DNA of 64,000 nt from Pseudomonas sp. MF4836 (lineage in GTDB: Bacteria; Pseudomonadota; Gammaproteobacteria; Pseudomonadales; Pseudomonadaceae): the NCBI RefSeq assembly GCF_002018875.1, contig NZ_MVOL01000003.1:186001-250000 (forward strand), read 5' to 3'. Positions 62,033 through 64,000 of the stretch are shown piece after piece. Positions within the stretch are counted from its first letter, which is position 1. Each line of letters opens with the position of its first letter. The position numbers and the translations under genes are program-made. The notes under the pieces are model-generated. The model saw only the letters and a list, made by a program, of their open reading frames with translations. It was not told the origin of the DNA and made no database searches.

Positions 62033-62934
62033 TGCCACTGGCCGAGATCCCTCTGTGCGTCTGGCGCAAACGCGGGCATAGCTTCGTGTTTCGCGGTCAG
62101 ACCATTCGTTACTGGACGGCAGGCCAGGGAGAGCCGCTGCTTTTGATCCACGGGTTTCCTACGGCCAGCTGGGATTGGCATTACCTGTGGCAACCCCTGG
62201 CCCAACGCTACCGGGTGATTGCCTGCGACATGCTGGGTTTTGGCGACTCGGACAAGCCGCTGGACCATGAATACAGCCTGCTGGAACAGGCCGACCTGCA
62301 GCTGGCGCTGTTGCAACACCTGAAGATCACGGCGCCGGTGCACCTGCTGGCCCACGACTACGGCGACAGCGTGGCCCAGGAGCTGCTGGCCCGGCACTAC
62401 GAAACCCGGGCCAATATCGCCAGTTGCGTGTTCCTCAACGGCGGCCTGTTTCCCGAAACCCATCGCCCGGTGCTGATGCAAAAGCTGCTGCTCAGCCCCG
62501 TGGGTTGGATGATCGGCCGGGCGTTCAGTCGCGATGCGCTGGTCAAGAGCTTGACCCAGATTTTCGGGCCGCACACGTGGCCCAGCGAAAGCGCCCTGGA
62601 TGATTTCTGGAGTCTGGTGCAAAGCAATCAGGGGCCCCGAATCCTGCACAAGCTGATCGGCTACATCCCCGAGCGGCGGGTGCAGCGCGACCGCTGGGTC
62701 AGGGCGATGCAGCGCGGTGAAGTGCCCCTGCGGCTGATTGACGGCGGCTTCGATCCGGTCTCCGGGGCGCACATGCTGGAGCTCTATCGTCGACTGATTC
62801 CCGACCCGGACACCGTGCTGCTGCCCGAGATCGGCCATTACCCGCAGACCGAGGCCCCGGTGCAGGTGCTCAAGCACTACCTGGCCTTTCGCGAGAACCT
62901 GGTGCTGCCGCCGCGCCAGTTTGCCTGTTCCTGA
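62032..62934 (+). CDS. Alpha/beta hydrolase (epoxide hydrolase / haloalkane dehalogenase-like)
   Basis: This 300-residue alpha/beta hydrolase has the oxyanion motif LLIHGFPTASWDW (about 36-48). The nucleophile elbow is AHDYGDS, with Asp in place of Ser (about residue 107), as in epoxide hydrolases and haloalkane dehalogenases. The C-terminal catalytic His lies in EIGHYPQTEAP (about 267). The Asp nucleophile argues against a simple esterase. The ATG overlaps the aldolase stop (TAATG), so they are coupled. The substrate is unknown. Confidence 0.9.
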   Translation: MPLAEIPLCVWRKRGHSFVFRGQTIRYWTAGQGEPLLLIHGFPTASWDWHYLWQPLAQRYRVIACDMLGFGDSDKPLDHEYSLLEQADLQLALLQHLKITAPVHLLAHDYGDSVAQELLARHYETRANIASCVFLNGGLFPETHRPVLMQKLLLSPVGWMIGRAFSRDALVKSLTQIFGPHTWPSESALDDFWSLVQSNQGPRILHKLIGYIPERRVQRDRWVRAMQRGEVPLRLIDGGFDPVSGAHMLELYRRLIPDPDTVLLPEIGHYPQTEAPVQVLKHYLAFRENLVLPPRQFACS

Positions 62935-63087
62935 ACCCTGGTGCCCCGGGCCTGGCGCCTGGGGTATTTCGGCCAATCATCCCCCAGCCTTATTGCCCAC
63001 CATTCAGCCCTGGCCGGGTTTGTTGTGGGCACCGCCTGGCTGCCGGACACTCGTGCCCATTGTCCATGGGTCCTGCTGGAGTTCGGT

Positions 63088-63999
63088 ATGAGTGAGTCTG
63101 TGCGCTTCGAAGATAAAGTCGTGATCGTCACCGGGGCCGGCGGCGGCCTGGGCCAGGCCCATGCGCTGCTGTTCGCCAGGCACGGGGCGAAAGTGCTGGT
63201 CAACGACCTCGGCGGTTCGGCCCAGGGCGAGGGGGCCAATGCTTCGGCGGCGGACCGCGTCGTGGCGCAGATTCGCGAAGCCGGCGGGATTGCCGAAGCC
63301 AACCATGACTCGGTGACCGATGGCGACAAGATCGTGCAGAACGCTCTGGATGTGTTCGGCCGGGTCGATGTGGTGGTGAACAACGCCGGCATCCTGCGCG
63401 ACAAGACCTTCCACAAAATGGAGGACGCCGACTGGGATCTGGTGTACCGCGTGCACGTCGAGGGCGCCTACAAGGTGACCCGCGCCGCCTGGCCCCATTT
63501 GCGCGAGCAGGCTTACGGGCGGGTGATTTTCACCGCGTCCACCTCGGGCATCTATGGCAACTTCGGCCAGTCCAACTACGGCATGGCCAAGCTGGGGCTC
63601 TACGGCCTGACCCGGACCCTGGCCATTGAAGGCCGCAAGAACAACATCCTGGTCAATGCCATCGCGCCCACTGGCGGTACACGCATGACCGAGGGCCTGA
63701 TTCCGCCGCAAGTCTTCGAGCAGCTCAAGCCGGAGCTGGTCAGCCCGCTGGTGGTGTACCTGGCCAGCGAAAACTGCCAGGAGACCTCGGGGTTGTTCGA
63801 GGTCGGCGGCGGCTGGATCGGCAAGGTGCGCTGGGAGCGCAGCCTGGGGGCCGGCTTCGATCCGCGGGTCGGTTTTTCGCCTGAGGATGTGGCGGCCCAC
63901 TGGCAGCAGATCTGCGATTTTGAAGGCGCAGCCCACCCCCAGGACAACATCGAGGCGCTGAAGGAGATGATGCAGAATCTGCAAAAGTACGCGATCTGA
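63088..63999 (+). CDS. Short-chain dehydrogenase of the MFE-2 / 3-hydroxyacyl-CoA type
   Basis: This 303-residue SDR is like the N-terminal dehydrogenase domain of peroxisomal multifunctional enzyme type 2 (17-beta-HSD4). It has the NAD motif TGAGGGLGQAHALLFA, the diagnostic NDLGGSAQGEG loop, NNAGIL, and catalytic YGMAK, with FEVGGGWIGKVRWERS near the end. A role in (3R)-hydroxyacyl-CoA oxidation is plausible. ATG 63088 follows GGAG; the in-frame frame upstream (62941) has no family pattern. It ends one base from the window edge, so a downstream operon partner may lie outside. Confidence 0.92.
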   Translation: MSESVRFEDKVVIVTGAGGGLGQAHALLFARHGAKVLVNDLGGSAQGEGANASAADRVVAQIREAGGIAEANHDSVTDGDKIVQNALDVFGRVDVVVNNAGILRDKTFHKMEDADWDLVYRVHVEGAYKVTRAAWPHLREQAYGRVIFTASTSGIYGNFGQSNYGMAKLGLYGLTRTLAIEGRKNNILVNAIAPTGGTRMTEGLIPPQVFEQLKPELVSPLVVYLASENCQETSGLFEVGGGWIGKVRWERSLGAGFDPRVGFSPEDVAAHWQQICDFEGAAHPQDNIEALKEMMQNLQKYAI

Positions 64000-64000
64000 T

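Overview
This window reads as a core-chromosome segment of a Pseudomonas from the fluorescens/putida side of the genus. The reasons are high-GC codon use throughout, gene orders known from Pseudomonas (fagA-fumC-orfX-sodA; ptsO-rapZ-ptsN-hpf-rpoN; lptCAB-kdsCD; mlaFEDCB-ibaG-murA-hisGDC-algW; cysD-cysNC; folE-folX-folM), and an intergenic REP doublet of the GTGGCGAGGGAGCTTGCTCC type common in P. fluorescens-like genomes. I see no tRNA, rRNA, CRISPR array, insertion sequence or prophage. Coding density is very high, and the only gap above 300 bp lies between cysZ and trxB.

Region by region: 1-3054 holds gatCAB (minus strand, gatB cut by the window edge). 3265-16437 holds mreBCD, maf, rng, yhdP, a nitrilase-family gene, tldD, yjgA and pmbA (cell shape, RNA processing, envelope lipid transport, peptide processing). 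16580-20424 is a Fur-type low-iron cassette of iron-independent enzymes (FagA, class II fumarase, OrfX, Mn-superoxide dismutase, ZIP metal transporter). 20489-27512 (minus) holds the nitrogen PTS/RpoN cluster, then LPS export and Kdo synthesis. 27780-35831 holds the Mla phospholipid system, ibaG, murA and hisG-hisD-hisC. 35889-38735 is a TonB-dependent receptor plus a DUF4198 periplasmic protein that look inserted between hisC and algW. 38822-43822 holds algW, a Nif3-like gene and the sulfate-activation genes cysD/cysNC. 43913-53029 holds an acyltransferase, pta (no ackA beside it), DUF3565, slyD, a glutathione peroxidase, an old-yellow-enzyme homologue, a glycosyltransferase, cysZ and trxB. 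53099-56135 (minus) is a possible single transcription unit containing the tetrahydromonapterin genes folM-folE-folX.

The most distinctive part is 55.5-58.6 kb. It holds a MerR-type regulator of the LitR/CarH family whose cobalamin upper-ligand motif appears lost, a degenerate YcgR/PilZ-like protein, and a stand-alone short LOV blue-light receptor with the photoactive Cys53 and Gln116. This is the arrangement of a LOV plus class II LitR light-response module. It sits next to pterin genes and is divergent from an antibiotic-biosynthesis-monooxygenase-domain membrane protein. The rest (58.6-64 kb) holds a flavodoxin, a LysR regulator divergent from an LrgA/LrgB (CidAB-like) pair with a perfect LysR-type palindrome between them, and a three-gene aldolase / alpha-beta hydrolase / short-chain dehydrogenase set of unknown pathway.

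Most other content is conserved housekeeping. Smaller points of interest are an apparent AUU start codon for mreC, a strong terminator hairpin inside the hisG-hisD gap, a 32-bp palindrome upstream of cysD, and twin palindromes upstream of the LOV gene.
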